Below, piece by piece: positions 26,395 through 34,475 of a stretch of 64,000 nucleotides of DNA. The notes under the pieces are model-generated. The model ran no database searches. It had not been told where the DNA came from and saw nothing but the letters and a program-made list of their open reading frames with translations. The translations under genes and the position numbers were made by a program. Position 1 is the first letter of the stretch. Each line of letters starts with the position of its first letter. This stretch comes from Clostridia bacterium (GTDB lineage Bacteria > Bacillota > Clostridia > Lachnospirales > Cellulosilyticaceae): assembly GCA_029239755.1 (NCBI GenBank), contig JARBUI010000005.1, positions 115,591-179,590 on the forward strand, in the 5' to 3' direction.

Positions 26395-28077
26395 TTACTG
26401 TTCGTATGCTATTCTTAACATTTCTTCTATAGATGTATTTCCTTTTATCACATTATAAGCGGCATTATCCCATAAGGTTCTCATCCCTCTGTTAACTGCC
26501 TCTTCTTTAATCTCTTCACCTGTTAACTTGCTCCCAGCAATGGTCTCCTGAAGAAAATTATCCAGTACTAAAACTTCATGTACTGCAATTCTCCCTTTAT
26601 ACCCCGTATGGTTGCAGACACTGCAGCCCCTAGGCTTATAAACCTCTGTACCTTGTTTGATTTTACAAAGCGTCTCCTCTGTTGCTGTAACAATATGCTT
26701 TGTTTTGCAGTCAGGACAAATCTTGCGCACTAAACGCTGAGAAATAACCCCTTTGACCGCTGCTCCAACCATAAAAGATTCTGCTCCCATATCTACAAGC
26801 CGGGCAATTGAGCTAGCAGCATCATTGGTGTGGAGCGTACTTAAGACAAGATGTCCTGTTATAGCGGCTCTTATGGCAATACTGCTTGTTTCACTATCCC
26901 GCATTTCTCCTACCATGATAATATCAGGGTCCTGTCTTAGTATGGACCTTAAGCAGTTTGCAAAAGTAAGACCAATTTTGGAATTAACTGCAACTTGATT
27001 AATGCCTTCTATCATATTTTCAACTGGATCTTCTACTGTAATGATATTGACATTTTCCTGATTAAGCACCTTAAGTACGGCTGCCAGGGTAGTAGATTTA
27101 CCACTTCCTGTGGGCCCAGTAACCAAAATAATCCCGTGGGGGTTTTTAAGTAAATTCGTTACCTTATTAAAATCCTCAGGATGAAAGCCTAGGTCTTGAA
27201 GCTCAAGGTTATTACCTGTACGATAGATAAAACGTATAACTGTTTTTTCTCCATAGATAGTGGGTAAAATACTAACCCTAAGATCTACTTGTTGTCCGTT
27301 AACATGCTTTGACATTCTTCCATCCTGGGGTAAACGTCTCTCGGCTATATCAAGTCCTGATAATATTTTTATTCGCGTTGTAATAGCGTTTAAGGTTTCT
27401 TTTTTAACCCGTGTCATCTCATGAAGCTGTCCATCTACTCTATACCTTACCCGTACGTAGTGTTCAAAAGGTTCAACATGCACATCTGAAGCTCCTTTTA
27501 AAATAGCTCTTTGCAAAATATTATTAACCAACTGGATCATAGGTGCATTTTCTGCATTTTCATCTACTTCTTCTAAGATTTGCTTTTGGGCTTCTTCTTG
27601 GATCTGCTTTTCAACCTCAAAAACGATATTTTTAGTTTTAGTGGAGGTATAGGCTTGGTCAAGCAGCTTTTCAATGTCCCGGTCTAAAGCCAAAAGTGGA
27701 ATAATATCCATCTTAGTAGAAAGCTTAAGGTCATCTAATGCAAACATATCCAGTGGATCTTTCATCGCTACTTTAAGCTTATTGCCGTCAATACCCACCG
27801 CTATAACTGTATAGCGCCTCGCAATACTTTCAGGTACCTTTGAAGCTATATTGTAATCTATCGTATATTTCTCTAAATCCATTTGAGGAATACCTAATTG
27901 AAACTCCAGTGCTCCCAGGATATCTTTGTCGGTAATAATTCCTTGATCAACTAGTATTTCTCCTAGTTTTTTGTTAGTACGGTGCTGCTCATTAATTCCC
28001 CATTCTAACTGATCCTTAGTAATCATACCTGTTTCATACAGCAAGTCACCTAATCTTTTTCTTTCTACTTTTCTCAT
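26395..28077 (-). CDS. pilB: PilB pilus extension ATPase
   Basis: 560 residues, first gene of the pilus operon. The N-terminal MshEN-type domain (about 1-150, with Arg-Leu-Gly-Asp-Leu-Leu and Gly-Ile-Pro-Gln-Met-Asp) may bind c-di-GMP, as in MshE/PilB relatives. The ATPase core has Walker A Gly-Pro-Thr-Gly-Ser-Gly-Lys-Ser-Thr, Walker B Ile-Ile-Met-Val-Gly-Glu-Met-Arg-Asp, and a zinc site of four cysteines (Cys-Pro-Asp-Cys and Cys-Ser-Val-Cys). The ATG has AAGGAGAGG before it. Confidence 0.96.
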   Translation of the reverse strand: MRKVERKRLGDLLYETGMITKDQLEWGINEQHRTNKKLGEILVDQGIITDKDILGALEFQLGIPQMDLEKYTIDYNIASKVPESIARRYTVIAVGIDGNKLKVAMKDPLDMFALDDLKLSTKMDIIPLLALDRDIEKLLDQAYTSTKTKNIVFEVEKQIQEEAQKQILEEVDENAENAPMIQLVNNILQRAILKGASDVHVEPFEHYVRVRYRVDGQLHEMTRVKKETLNAITTRIKILSGLDIAERRLPQDGRMSKHVNGQQVDLRVSILPTIYGEKTVIRFIYRTGNNLELQDLGFHPEDFNKVTNLLKNPHGIILVTGPTGSGKSTTLAAVLKVLNQENVNIITVEDPVENMIEGINQVAVNSKIGLTFANCLRSILRQDPDIIMVGEMRDSETSSIAIRAAITGHLVLSTLHTNDAASSIARLVDMGAESFMVGAAVKGVISQRLVRKICPDCKTKHIVTATEETLCKIKQGTEVYKPRGCSVCNHTGYKGRIAVHEVLVLDNFLQETIAGSKLTGEEIKEEAVNRGMRTLWDNAAYNVIKGNTSIEEMLRIAYEQ

Positions 28078-28190
28078 AAACCTCTCCTTGCTAGCAGTAA
28101 CTTACCTTTTCTATCGTCTTCTCTTAATCACTTTACATAAAACTTACTTTTTTTAAATAGTTCACAATTTTTTTATTGAAATGTGCTTAT

Positions 28191-28220
28191 ATTATACTAT
28201 TATAATAAGATACTTATCAA
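28191..28220 (-). promoter_or_regulatory. Sigma-A promoter of the pilus operon
   Basis: Minus strand: -35 TTGATA (28215-28220), 18-base spacer, perfect -10 TATAAT (28191-28196). The predicted start near 28184 gives a leader of about 105 bases before pilB. Confidence 0.75.
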
Positions 28221-28338
28221 TGCTTTATTGTTAAATTCTTCATTATATATTACATTTTTTGGTATCTAATTAATTTGCGCCCGATACGCGGCAGATTTCA
28301 GACATAATAAGACAATATTTTTAAGTCTTCAATCAAAA

Positions 28339-28387
28339 AACAGCAGTATCGTTATGAAAGAAAATCTCTCATAGCGATACTGCTGTT
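28339..28387 (-). terminator. Terminator after the GGGtGRT gene
   Basis: A 19-bp stem with one G-U pair (28339-28357 with 28369-28387) and an 11-base loop, followed on the minus strand by a T tract (plus-strand AAAA before 28339). It starts 11 bases past the stop at 28398. Confidence 0.9.
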
Positions 28388-28397
28388 ATCATTTTTA

Positions 28398-29399
28398 TTA
28401 TTTATTCATTGCTTCTTCAATAGCAACTGCTACTGCAACTGTTGCGCCTACCATTGGGTTGTTACCCATACCGATAAGACCCATCATTTCTACGTGAGCA
28501 GGAACTGATGATGAACCAGCGAACTGTGCATCTGAATGCATTCTTCCCATTGTATCTGTCATACCATAAGAAGCAGGACCAGCTGCCATGTTATCTGGAT
28601 GAAGTGTACGTCCAGTACCACCGCCTGATGCTACTGAGAAGTATTTTTTGCCTTGTTCAATACATTCTTTTTTGTATGTACCAGCAACTGGATGTTGGAA
28701 ACGAGTTGGGTTTGTAGAGTTACCTGTTATAGAAACACCAACGTTTTCAAGGTGCATGATTGCAACACCTTCACGAACGTCGTCTGCACCATAGCAGCGT
28801 ACTTTCGCTCTGTCTCCGTTTGAGTATGCAATTTCTTTTACAACTTCTACTTTACCTGTGTAGTAGTCGAATTTTGTTTGCACATATGTAAATCCATTAA
28901 TACGTGAAATAACTTGTGCTGCATCTTTCCCAAGACCGTTTAAGATAACTTTTAAGTCCTCTTGTCTTACCTTGTTAGCTGATTTAGCTATACCGATAGC
29001 ACCTTCAGCTGCTGCAAAAGATTCATGACCTGCTAAGAAAGCAAAACATTTTGTTTCTTCACGAAGAAGCATAGCTCCAAGGTTTCCATGACCGATACCA
29101 ACTTTTCTGTCATCTGCAACTGAACCTGGAATACAGAAAGCTTGAAGGCCTTCTCCAATAGCTTCTGCTGCATCTGCTGCTATCTTACATCCTTTTTTGA
29201 TGGCAATAGCTGCACCTACTACATAAGCCCAACAAGCGTTTTCAAATGCAATTGGCTGAATTGATTTTGTTAAGTTATAAGCATCTACACCGTTTTCATC
29301 ACAGATGGCTTTTGCTTCTTCAATATCTTTAATCCCATACTTATTTAAAGCTTCATTAATTTGGTTGATTCTTCTATCATAAGACTCAAATAATGGCAT
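28398..29399 (-). CDS. GGGtGRT protein
   Basis: 333-residue cytoplasmic protein of the family named for its Gly-Gly-Gly-Thr-Gly-Arg-Thr motif, here at residues about 259-265. The family is widespread in anaerobes, has no established biochemical function, and is nearly always encoded beside a NifU-like iron-sulfur scaffold protein, as here (19-base gap). The strong Shine-Dalgarno (GGGAGGTG) and its own terminator suggest abundant expression. It contains cysteines in Ile-Cys-Asp and Gln-Ala-Phe-Cys-Ile-Pro, but no CxxC motif. A role in Fe-S or sulfur metabolism is inferred only from the partner. Confidence 0.92.
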   Translation of the reverse strand: MPLFESYDRRINQINEALNKYGIKDIEEAKAICDENGVDAYNLTKSIQPIAFENACWAYVVGAAIAIKKGCKIAADAAEAIGEGLQAFCIPGSVADDRKVGIGHGNLGAMLLREETKCFAFLAGHESFAAAEGAIGIAKSANKVRQEDLKVILNGLGKDAAQVISRINGFTYVQTKFDYYTGKVEVVKEIAYSNGDRAKVRCYGADDVREGVAIMHLENVGVSITGNSTNPTRFQHPVAGTYKKECIEQGKKYFSVASGGGTGRTLHPDNMAAGPASYGMTDTMGRMHSDAQFAGSSSVPAHVEMMGLIGMGNNPMVGATVAVAVAIEEAMNK

Positions 29400-29417
29400 T
29401 TTTTTCGCACCTCCCTA

Positions 29418-30110
29418 TTACTCATGTCTTGGGTCAATTTTACGTGTAGCTTCATCGAATCTACCGTATTGACCTGTAGCTTTTTGTATTGCTTCGTTTG
29501 CATCCATTCCCTTTTTAATCATGTCCATCATTTTTCCAAAGTGAATGAATTTGTAACCAATAATAAGATCTTCATCATCAAGAGCAATCTCAGTTACATA
29601 ACCTTCTGCCATCTCTAAATATCTAGGTCCTTTTGCTCTTGTTGAGTACATAGTCCCTACTTGGCTGCGAAGACCTTTTCCTAAATCTTCAAGTCCTGCA
29701 CCGATAGGAAGACCACCTTCTGAGAAAGCTGTTTGTGTTCTTCCATATACGATTTGCAGGAATAATTCACGCATAGCTGTATTAATCGCATCACATACAA
29801 GGTCTGTATTGAGTGCTTCTAAGATAGTTTTGCCTGTTAAGATTTCCGCTGCCATTGCAGCAGAATGAGTCATACCAGAACATCCTACTGTTTCAACTAA
29901 TGCTTCTTCGATAATACCATCTTTAACATTTAATGTAAGTTTACATGTTCCTTGTTGAGGAGCACACCAGCCAATACCATGTGTAAGGCCGCTAATATCT
30001 TTGATTTCTTTTGCTTGTACCCATTTTCCTTCTTCTGGAATTGGTGCAGGACCGTGGTTAACCCCTTTTCCTACTGGGCACATTAATTCTACTTCATGTG
30101 AATACATCAT
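29418..30110 (-). CDS. NifU-like iron-sulfur scaffold family protein
   Basis: About 230 residues. The conserved core has Cys-Ala-Pro-Gln-Gln-Gly-Thr-Cys and Glu-Thr-Val-Gly-Cys-Ser-Gly-Met-Thr-His-Ser, resembling the NifU/IscU ligand cysteines, and a cysteine in Leu-Val-Cys-Asp-Ala. Annotated in many genomes as iron-sulfur cluster assembly scaffold-like. Three ATGs lie close together; the one at 30116 is only two bases after AGGAG, so 30110 (or the adjacent 30107) is preferred. First gene of a two-gene operon with the GGGtGRT gene. Confidence 0.85.
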   Translation of the reverse strand: MMYSHEVELMCPVGKGVNHGPAPIPEEGKWVQAKEIKDISGLTHGIGWCAPQQGTCKLTLNVKDGIIEEALVETVGCSGMTHSAAMAAEILTGKTILEALNTDLVCDAINTAMRELFLQIVYGRTQTAFSEGGLPIGAGLEDLGKGLRSQVGTMYSTRAKGPRYLEMAEGYVTEIALDDEDLIIGYKFIHFGKMMDMIKKGMDANEAIQKATGQYGRFDEATRKIDPRHE

Positions 30111-30137
30111 TGTCATGACTCCTTTCCACTCTATATA

Positions 30138-30188
30138 TTTAAAGATATCTCTTTAAATCAAAAATTTAACAATACAACCTTATTGTAT
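30138..30188 (-). promoter_or_regulatory. Two palindromes and a possible promoter upstream of the NifU-like gene
   Basis: TTTAAAGA/TCTTTAAA (8-bp arms, 30138-30157) and ATACAA/TTGTAT (6-bp arms, 30172-30188). A loose promoter, TTGATT-N17-ATATAT on the minus strand, spans the first palindrome, so either repeat could be an operator. No regulator is assigned. Confidence 0.4.
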
Positions 30189-30229
30189 AGGTGGTTAAGG
30201 AATCTGTCAATATTTATCAGTTTTTAAAT

Positions 30230-33016
30230 TTATTTAAAATGGTATACTTTGTAATCCCCAATGAGTTCTTTTTGATGATGCGTTGCGATGCCAAGCGCCC
30301 CTTCTTTTAGAATAACCTTAAAAAGATCTGCCTTTTGCTTAACATCTCCCGTATCAGCCTTAATCACCTCATTTTGTAAGTTTTCTATATACTCACTTTG
30401 AATGCCCATTAGTATATTGCGTTCAGCGCTGTCTGCCTTATCCATCTCATTACTAAGGAGTCTAAATTGATGATGTATTCTTGAGAGTGCTTCCATTTTA
30501 GCATCTTCTAACAAATCACTCTCCACATGCTTTTCAAGATAATCTGGAATAGCTTTGAATATGCCCATCGATACTTGATGATCTGGATCTCTATACGTAA
30601 AAAGCGAAATGGTATCTGAAGAACTCAGCTGACACCCTGCCCCATAAGCGCCTAATTGACTACGAATTTGTGGATTTAGATAGTGTTTAGTCAGGTATAC
30701 AGCTGTCAAATAGTCAATGCCGTCTAGTTTAGTACTTGGTTTGGTATACTGCAGATAAATATAATCCACCTGCGTATCATTAAGCAAGGCACTTTTTTGA
30801 GGTAATACTGAAAAATGATACTCGGGTTCTATGACCTCCAAGCTAGGTTGATTTTTAATGATTTTTTTCCAGCTGGTCTCATACGGATTTGCAAAAAGTT
30901 TAGGGGCCGCAGTGGCTACTACAAGTCCATTTTGATTATAAAGGCATTTATCTATCTCTTTAATGCTTGCAATGAGGCGTGACTGATTCCCTTTATTAAC
31001 CGACTCACAAAACATGTATAAAGGATAGCCCTGTTCAAACAAATACCTTTTAGCCCCATTCTCATGTCCCATATCTAAACTTGAAAGTGCACTTAAAACA
31101 TTGGTGCTCCAGCCTTCCCTGAAGTCTGATGCAAATTTTAGAAGTTTATGCTGGTACCAGCTATCTGATTTAGCAAGTAAACTTTCTCTTGCTTTTGTAA
31201 GCAATCCGCCATGATTCTTTTCATTTTCTTCTGTAAGGACTGTAACTTTTAGAAAAGGTGAATAATTTTTCTCATTGTTAAAGGCAATGCATTTAGCCTC
31301 CAGTATTCCTTTAAAGGGTGTCAGTTCTTTAGCGCTTTCACCAAGTAAATAGGCATACAAAAACATGTATGGTAGCTTCTCTTCTTTGATATGTGAGGTA
31401 TTATAATAGAGCTGAGACCTTGCTAATTTCTTTGAAACTCTCGTTCTTACATAAGCCTGATCTTTTTTAGCTTTAATCTTGATATTAAAAGAAGGTTTAA
31501 TCACAAGCTGCTCTAGAGATATAGGTTTGAGAGAGGCTCTTTGATTTTGCCAATTTGACATATTTTCAATAATATCCCGCCACTTATCTGCCTGTATTTG
31601 AGACAAATGAAGGGGATTCATGATAGTTTGTTTTGCAGGAGTAAGTTCTATCGTATAAGCATAAGACTGTTTAAAAAGAATTTCTGCGTAGTGACTACTT
31701 AGCTCCTCTTTCTTCTGGAGATCATCACGATTAATAAAATATTGATAAAGCTCTCTTTCATGAGCCCATCCATCTAAGATAGACTGGGCAATATCTATCC
31801 CTCTGTTTACATTATCATCTTCATAAAGTACAGCGAGTCTGGCCTCTCTTACAGTATCCTCTTCTATTTTTTTATCTTTCCCAGACTCCTCTGCTAACTT
31901 ACTAAGTATATGATCCAAAACTGCACTATAAGCTTTGAACTTTGAAAGCGGGATATCCTGAACAATGATCGAGTAAATGGGATACGGTAAATCATCATCC
32001 TTAAATACTTTGACATTTGTAAAACCAGCCCTTTCAACTTGTTTTTGAAAAGGGGAATTTGGACTTAGTAAATAGGCATTGATCCATAAATTCAGTGAGG
32101 CTAATTCTTTGGCAGAGAGTTTATTAGGAATGACAAAGCTTTTAATAAGACAAGGTTTTTGTCCTTCCGGCATTGCCTTATATCTCTGATAGCTTGGTGC
32201 CTTAGGAAGCTCTACCATAAGATTAACCTCACCTTTTGGATGGTAGTCATTTTTTAAATAGCTCTCAATAGCAGCAAGGACTTCATCAATAGGCAGTGCC
32301 CCATATAAAACAATCTTCATATTAGCAGGATAATAATATTTTTTATAAGTTTCTTTAAAATCATTATAAGTTAACTTAGGAATTTCGTTAGGATCCCCCC
32401 CGCTGTCATTGGCGTAATGGGTTTTCTTATAGACAGCTTCTCTTATGCTTCGATAAATCACCCGATCTATGCTGCCATAAGCCCCCTTCATTTCATTATA
32501 GACAACCCCTCCAAAAGCCCGGGAGTCCGGATTATAGTTAAAGGATTCTTCATAAAAGCCTGCTGACTCATGAAGCAGATTTGGGTTAAAGATGCTGTCC
32601 AGATAAATATCTAAGAGATTGGTATAGCACTCCATGTATGGAGTTGAAAACGGAAAAATCGTCATATCCCCGCTTGTGAGTGCATTCATAAAAAGATTAG
32701 GATAACTGCTGTTTGCATCAAAAAAAAGACTAGGTGAAGGATATTTCTTAGACCCAGTAAATAGCGTATGCTCAATAATATGATTTACTCCAGTACTGTC
32801 TGTTGTAGGCGTTTTCACGCCTAAAGTAAAACTCTTTCTGATATCATCGTTTTCAATCCATATCACGCTAATGCCTGATGCCTTATGTTCATAAGTATGC
32901 AGCGTATCCTCACCATACCGTACTTTATCTATTTCATTAAAGCCCGTACTAGCTCCATAGCACTTTATCATACATAAGAAAGATAAAATGATTATCCCTA
33001 TCCCTTTTCTAAACAT
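30230..33016 (-). CDS. Secreted M16 metallopeptidase (PreP/insulinase type)
   Basis: 928 residues. An N-terminal hydrophobic signal (residues 5-21, ending Cys-Tyr-Gly-Ala-Ser) implies export; the Cys-Tyr-Gly is not a clean lipobox. The inverted zinc motif His-Ile-Ile-Glu-His is at about 79-83, with the downstream Glu in Asn-Glu-Met-Lys-Gly near 175. The four-domain length fits the PreP/falcilysin clan, which degrade short peptides inside a closed chamber. Most bacterial PreP homologues are cytoplasmic, so the signal peptide is notable. Divergent from sleC; its promoter must share the 105-base gap. Confidence 0.88.
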   Translation of the reverse strand: MFRKGIGIIILSFLCMIKCYGASTGFNEIDKVRYGEDTLHTYEHKASGISVIWIENDDIRKSFTLGVKTPTTDSTGVNHIIEHTLFTGSKKYPSPSLFFDANSSYPNLFMNALTSGDMTIFPFSTPYMECYTNLLDIYLDSIFNPNLLHESAGFYEESFNYNPDSRAFGGVVYNEMKGAYGSIDRVIYRSIREAVYKKTHYANDSGGDPNEIPKLTYNDFKETYKKYYYPANMKIVLYGALPIDEVLAAIESYLKNDYHPKGEVNLMVELPKAPSYQRYKAMPEGQKPCLIKSFVIPNKLSAKELASLNLWINAYLLSPNSPFQKQVERAGFTNVKVFKDDDLPYPIYSIIVQDIPLSKFKAYSAVLDHILSKLAEESGKDKKIEEDTVREARLAVLYEDDNVNRGIDIAQSILDGWAHERELYQYFINRDDLQKKEELSSHYAEILFKQSYAYTIELTPAKQTIMNPLHLSQIQADKWRDIIENMSNWQNQRASLKPISLEQLVIKPSFNIKIKAKKDQAYVRTRVSKKLARSQLYYNTSHIKEEKLPYMFLYAYLLGESAKELTPFKGILEAKCIAFNNEKNYSPFLKVTVLTEENEKNHGGLLTKARESLLAKSDSWYQHKLLKFASDFREGWSTNVLSALSSLDMGHENGAKRYLFEQGYPLYMFCESVNKGNQSRLIASIKEIDKCLYNQNGLVVATAAPKLFANPYETSWKKIIKNQPSLEVIEPEYHFSVLPQKSALLNDTQVDYIYLQYTKPSTKLDGIDYLTAVYLTKHYLNPQIRSQLGAYGAGCQLSSSDTISLFTYRDPDHQVSMGIFKAIPDYLEKHVESDLLEDAKMEALSRIHHQFRLLSNEMDKADSAERNILMGIQSEYIENLQNEVIKADTGDVKQKADLFKVILKEGALGIATHHQKELIGDYKVYHFK

Positions 33017-33075
33017 CTTTCATCCTCCTTTTTTAAAGTTAGGATGTGCATTAAGGTTATATCTCATACTCTCTT

Positions 33076-33106
33076 TTCATATATTATAGATAGCAAAATA
33101 TATGAA
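33076..33106 (+). promoter_or_regulatory. Leader hairpin before sleC
   Basis: Perfect 10-bp inverted repeat (33076-33085 with 33097-33106, 11-base loop) ending three bases before the AAGGAGG of sleC. It could be an operator or an mRNA hairpin affecting translation. A possible sporulation-type promoter lies just upstream (CATACT at 33065-33070), but no clear -35 was found. Confidence 0.4.
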
Positions 33107-33121
33107 ACAAGGAGGAAGCTC

Positions 33122-34411
33122 ATGCTGTATCCTTCATTTTATCCGCCTATTATGTCCAGACAACAGCTAGGGTCATTAATCGTAGAGCTTACGACTAATC
33201 CTATAGCAGGTCCCTTAAGGCCTATATCTAATGTACTTGTAACCATCAAAGAATTCAGTGCTAATGGTGATGGCAGAACCTACGCCGAATTACTGACTAA
33301 TGAAGTAGGGCAGACGCCCCCTATCGAACTCCCTGCCCCTCCTATTGAATACAGTCTTGATCCTCTTAATACCCAGATGCCCTACTCTAATTACACCATT
33401 GAAACTAGCAATCCTGAATATCTGGATACATCTGTTTTAGGTTCACAAGTCTTTGCAAATATTGCATCCATACAACCTATTTCCCTTGAACCTACAAGAA
33501 GCCGCAAAAGACAAGTGATTGAAGCTATTATTATAGGCCCTCCCACCCTTTATGGTGACTACCCGCCTAAAATTCCTGAGGCCGAAATCAAACCCATTCT
33601 TCCAGGGTCAGGATTTATTACGCTTGATAATGTAGTCGTTCCAGAATTTATTGTTGTCCATGCAGGTTCTCCTACTAATGATAATGCGCCAAACTATACT
33701 GTTCCTTATATAGATTATATTGCAAATGTCGCTTCATCTGAGATCTATCCCACTTGGCCGCTGGAAACAATCAAAGCTAATATTATAGCTATTGTATCCT
33801 TTACACTTAATAGAGTTTTTACCGAGTGGTACCGCAACCAAGGCAAACCTTATACTATTACAAATTCAACTGCCTTTGATCATGCTTTCTTCTATGGCCG
33901 TAACGTATTTGATACTATCACGCCTATTGTGACAGAGGTATTTAATACTTTTGTCAGGCGTCCTGGTGTCGAGCAGCCTCTATTCACCCAGTACTGTGAC
34001 GGTGTGCAGTCCCAGTGTCCAAACTGGATGACCCAGTGGGGCAGTAAACGATTAGGTGATCAAGGCTATAACGCAGAAGCCATTTTACGAGACTTTTACG
34101 GCAATATTGAGCTTCTTGAAGCTCCTAAAGTAGAGGGCATCCCTGAGTCTTATCCCGGCAGCCCATTAAGACGAGGAGACAGAGGTCCTAATGTGCGTAA
34201 GATGCAAGAGCAGCTTAACCGCATAAGCGTTAATTACCCTCTCATCCCTAAAGTTGCAACCGATGGTGTCTTTGGCACAACTACAGAAGAATCTGTAAAA
34301 ACATTCCAGCGCATATTCTCTCTTCCTGCTGATGGCATAGTCGGCAAAAACACCTGGTATAAAATCTCTCAAATTTATGTAGCTGTTACTAAAATAGCAG
34401 AACTTACTTAG
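33122..34411 (+). CDS. sleC: Spore cortex-lytic enzyme precursor SleC
   Basis: 429-residue zymogen that degrades spore cortex peptidoglycan once activated by a Csp protease. No classical signal peptide. N-terminal pro-region with a transthyretin-like fold (Leu-Ile-Val-Glu-Leu, then Val-Leu-Val-Thr-Ile-Lys-Glu); then the SpoIID-like lytic domain: Asn-Val-Ala-Ser-Ser-Glu-Ile-Tyr-Pro-Thr-Trp-Pro, Phe-Thr-Leu-Asn-Arg-Val-Phe-Thr-Glu-Trp-Tyr-Arg, Gln-Tyr-Cys-Asp-Gly-Val and Thr-Gln-Trp-Gly-Ser; then a C-terminal PG_binding_1 domain (about 350-425). These match clostridial SleC closely. The ATG at 33122 has AAGGAGG; the longer frame from 33044 has no ribosome binding site. Probable target of the Csp proteases encoded at 39099-53504. 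Confidence 0.93.
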   Translation: MLYPSFYPPIMSRQQLGSLIVELTTNPIAGPLRPISNVLVTIKEFSANGDGRTYAELLTNEVGQTPPIELPAPPIEYSLDPLNTQMPYSNYTIETSNPEYLDTSVLGSQVFANIASIQPISLEPTRSRKRQVIEAIIIGPPTLYGDYPPKIPEAEIKPILPGSGFITLDNVVVPEFIVVHAGSPTNDNAPNYTVPYIDYIANVASSEIYPTWPLETIKANIIAIVSFTLNRVFTEWYRNQGKPYTITNSTAFDHAFFYGRNVFDTITPIVTEVFNTFVRRPGVEQPLFTQYCDGVQSQCPNWMTQWGSKRLGDQGYNAEAILRDFYGNIELLEAPKVEGIPESYPGSPLRRGDRGPNVRKMQEQLNRISVNYPLIPKVATDGVFGTTTEESVKTFQRIFSLPADGIVGKNTWYKISQIYVAVTKIAELT

Positions 34412-34414
34412 ATT

Positions 34415-34475
34415 TTAAAACAGAATAGCAAACAGGGCAGGCCAAAGGCCTGCCCTGTTTGCTATTCTGTTTTAA
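34415..34475. terminator. Very long shared terminator of sleC and the ABC operon
   Basis: A near-perfect stem of 29 bp (34415-34443 with 34447-34475) with a three-base loop, AAAA and TTTT at its ends. It serves both converging transcripts. The stop codon of the permease gene (34462-34464) lies inside the right arm, so the last codons of that gene form part of the hairpin. Confidence 0.93.

Larger units (their letters stand above)
28078..28397. promoter_or_regulatory. Intergenic region, pilus operon promoter and leader
   Basis: 320 bases without a gene. It holds the pilB promoter (28191-28220), an AT-rich leader of about 105 bases, and the terminator of the upstream GGGtGRT gene (28339-28387). 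The block 28277-28300 is a local GC-rich patch (GCGCCCGATACGCGGC) in otherwise AT-rich DNA; I could not assign it. I looked for c-di-GMP riboswitch features in the leader and saw none. Confidence 0.6.

Noticed and set aside
28078..28184. A c-di-GMP riboswitch in the pilB leader
   Set aside because: Such switches often control clostridial pil operons, but I saw none of the conserved loop sequences or a terminator stem in this leader.
30230..33016. Classification of the M16 protein as a lipoprotein
   Set aside because: A Cys occurs near the end of the signal helix, but the residues before it (Met-Ile-Lys) do not form a lipobox.
33044..33121. A longer SleC with 26 extra N-terminal residues
   Set aside because: No ribosome binding site precedes that ATG, whereas AAGGAGG precedes the ATG at 33122.
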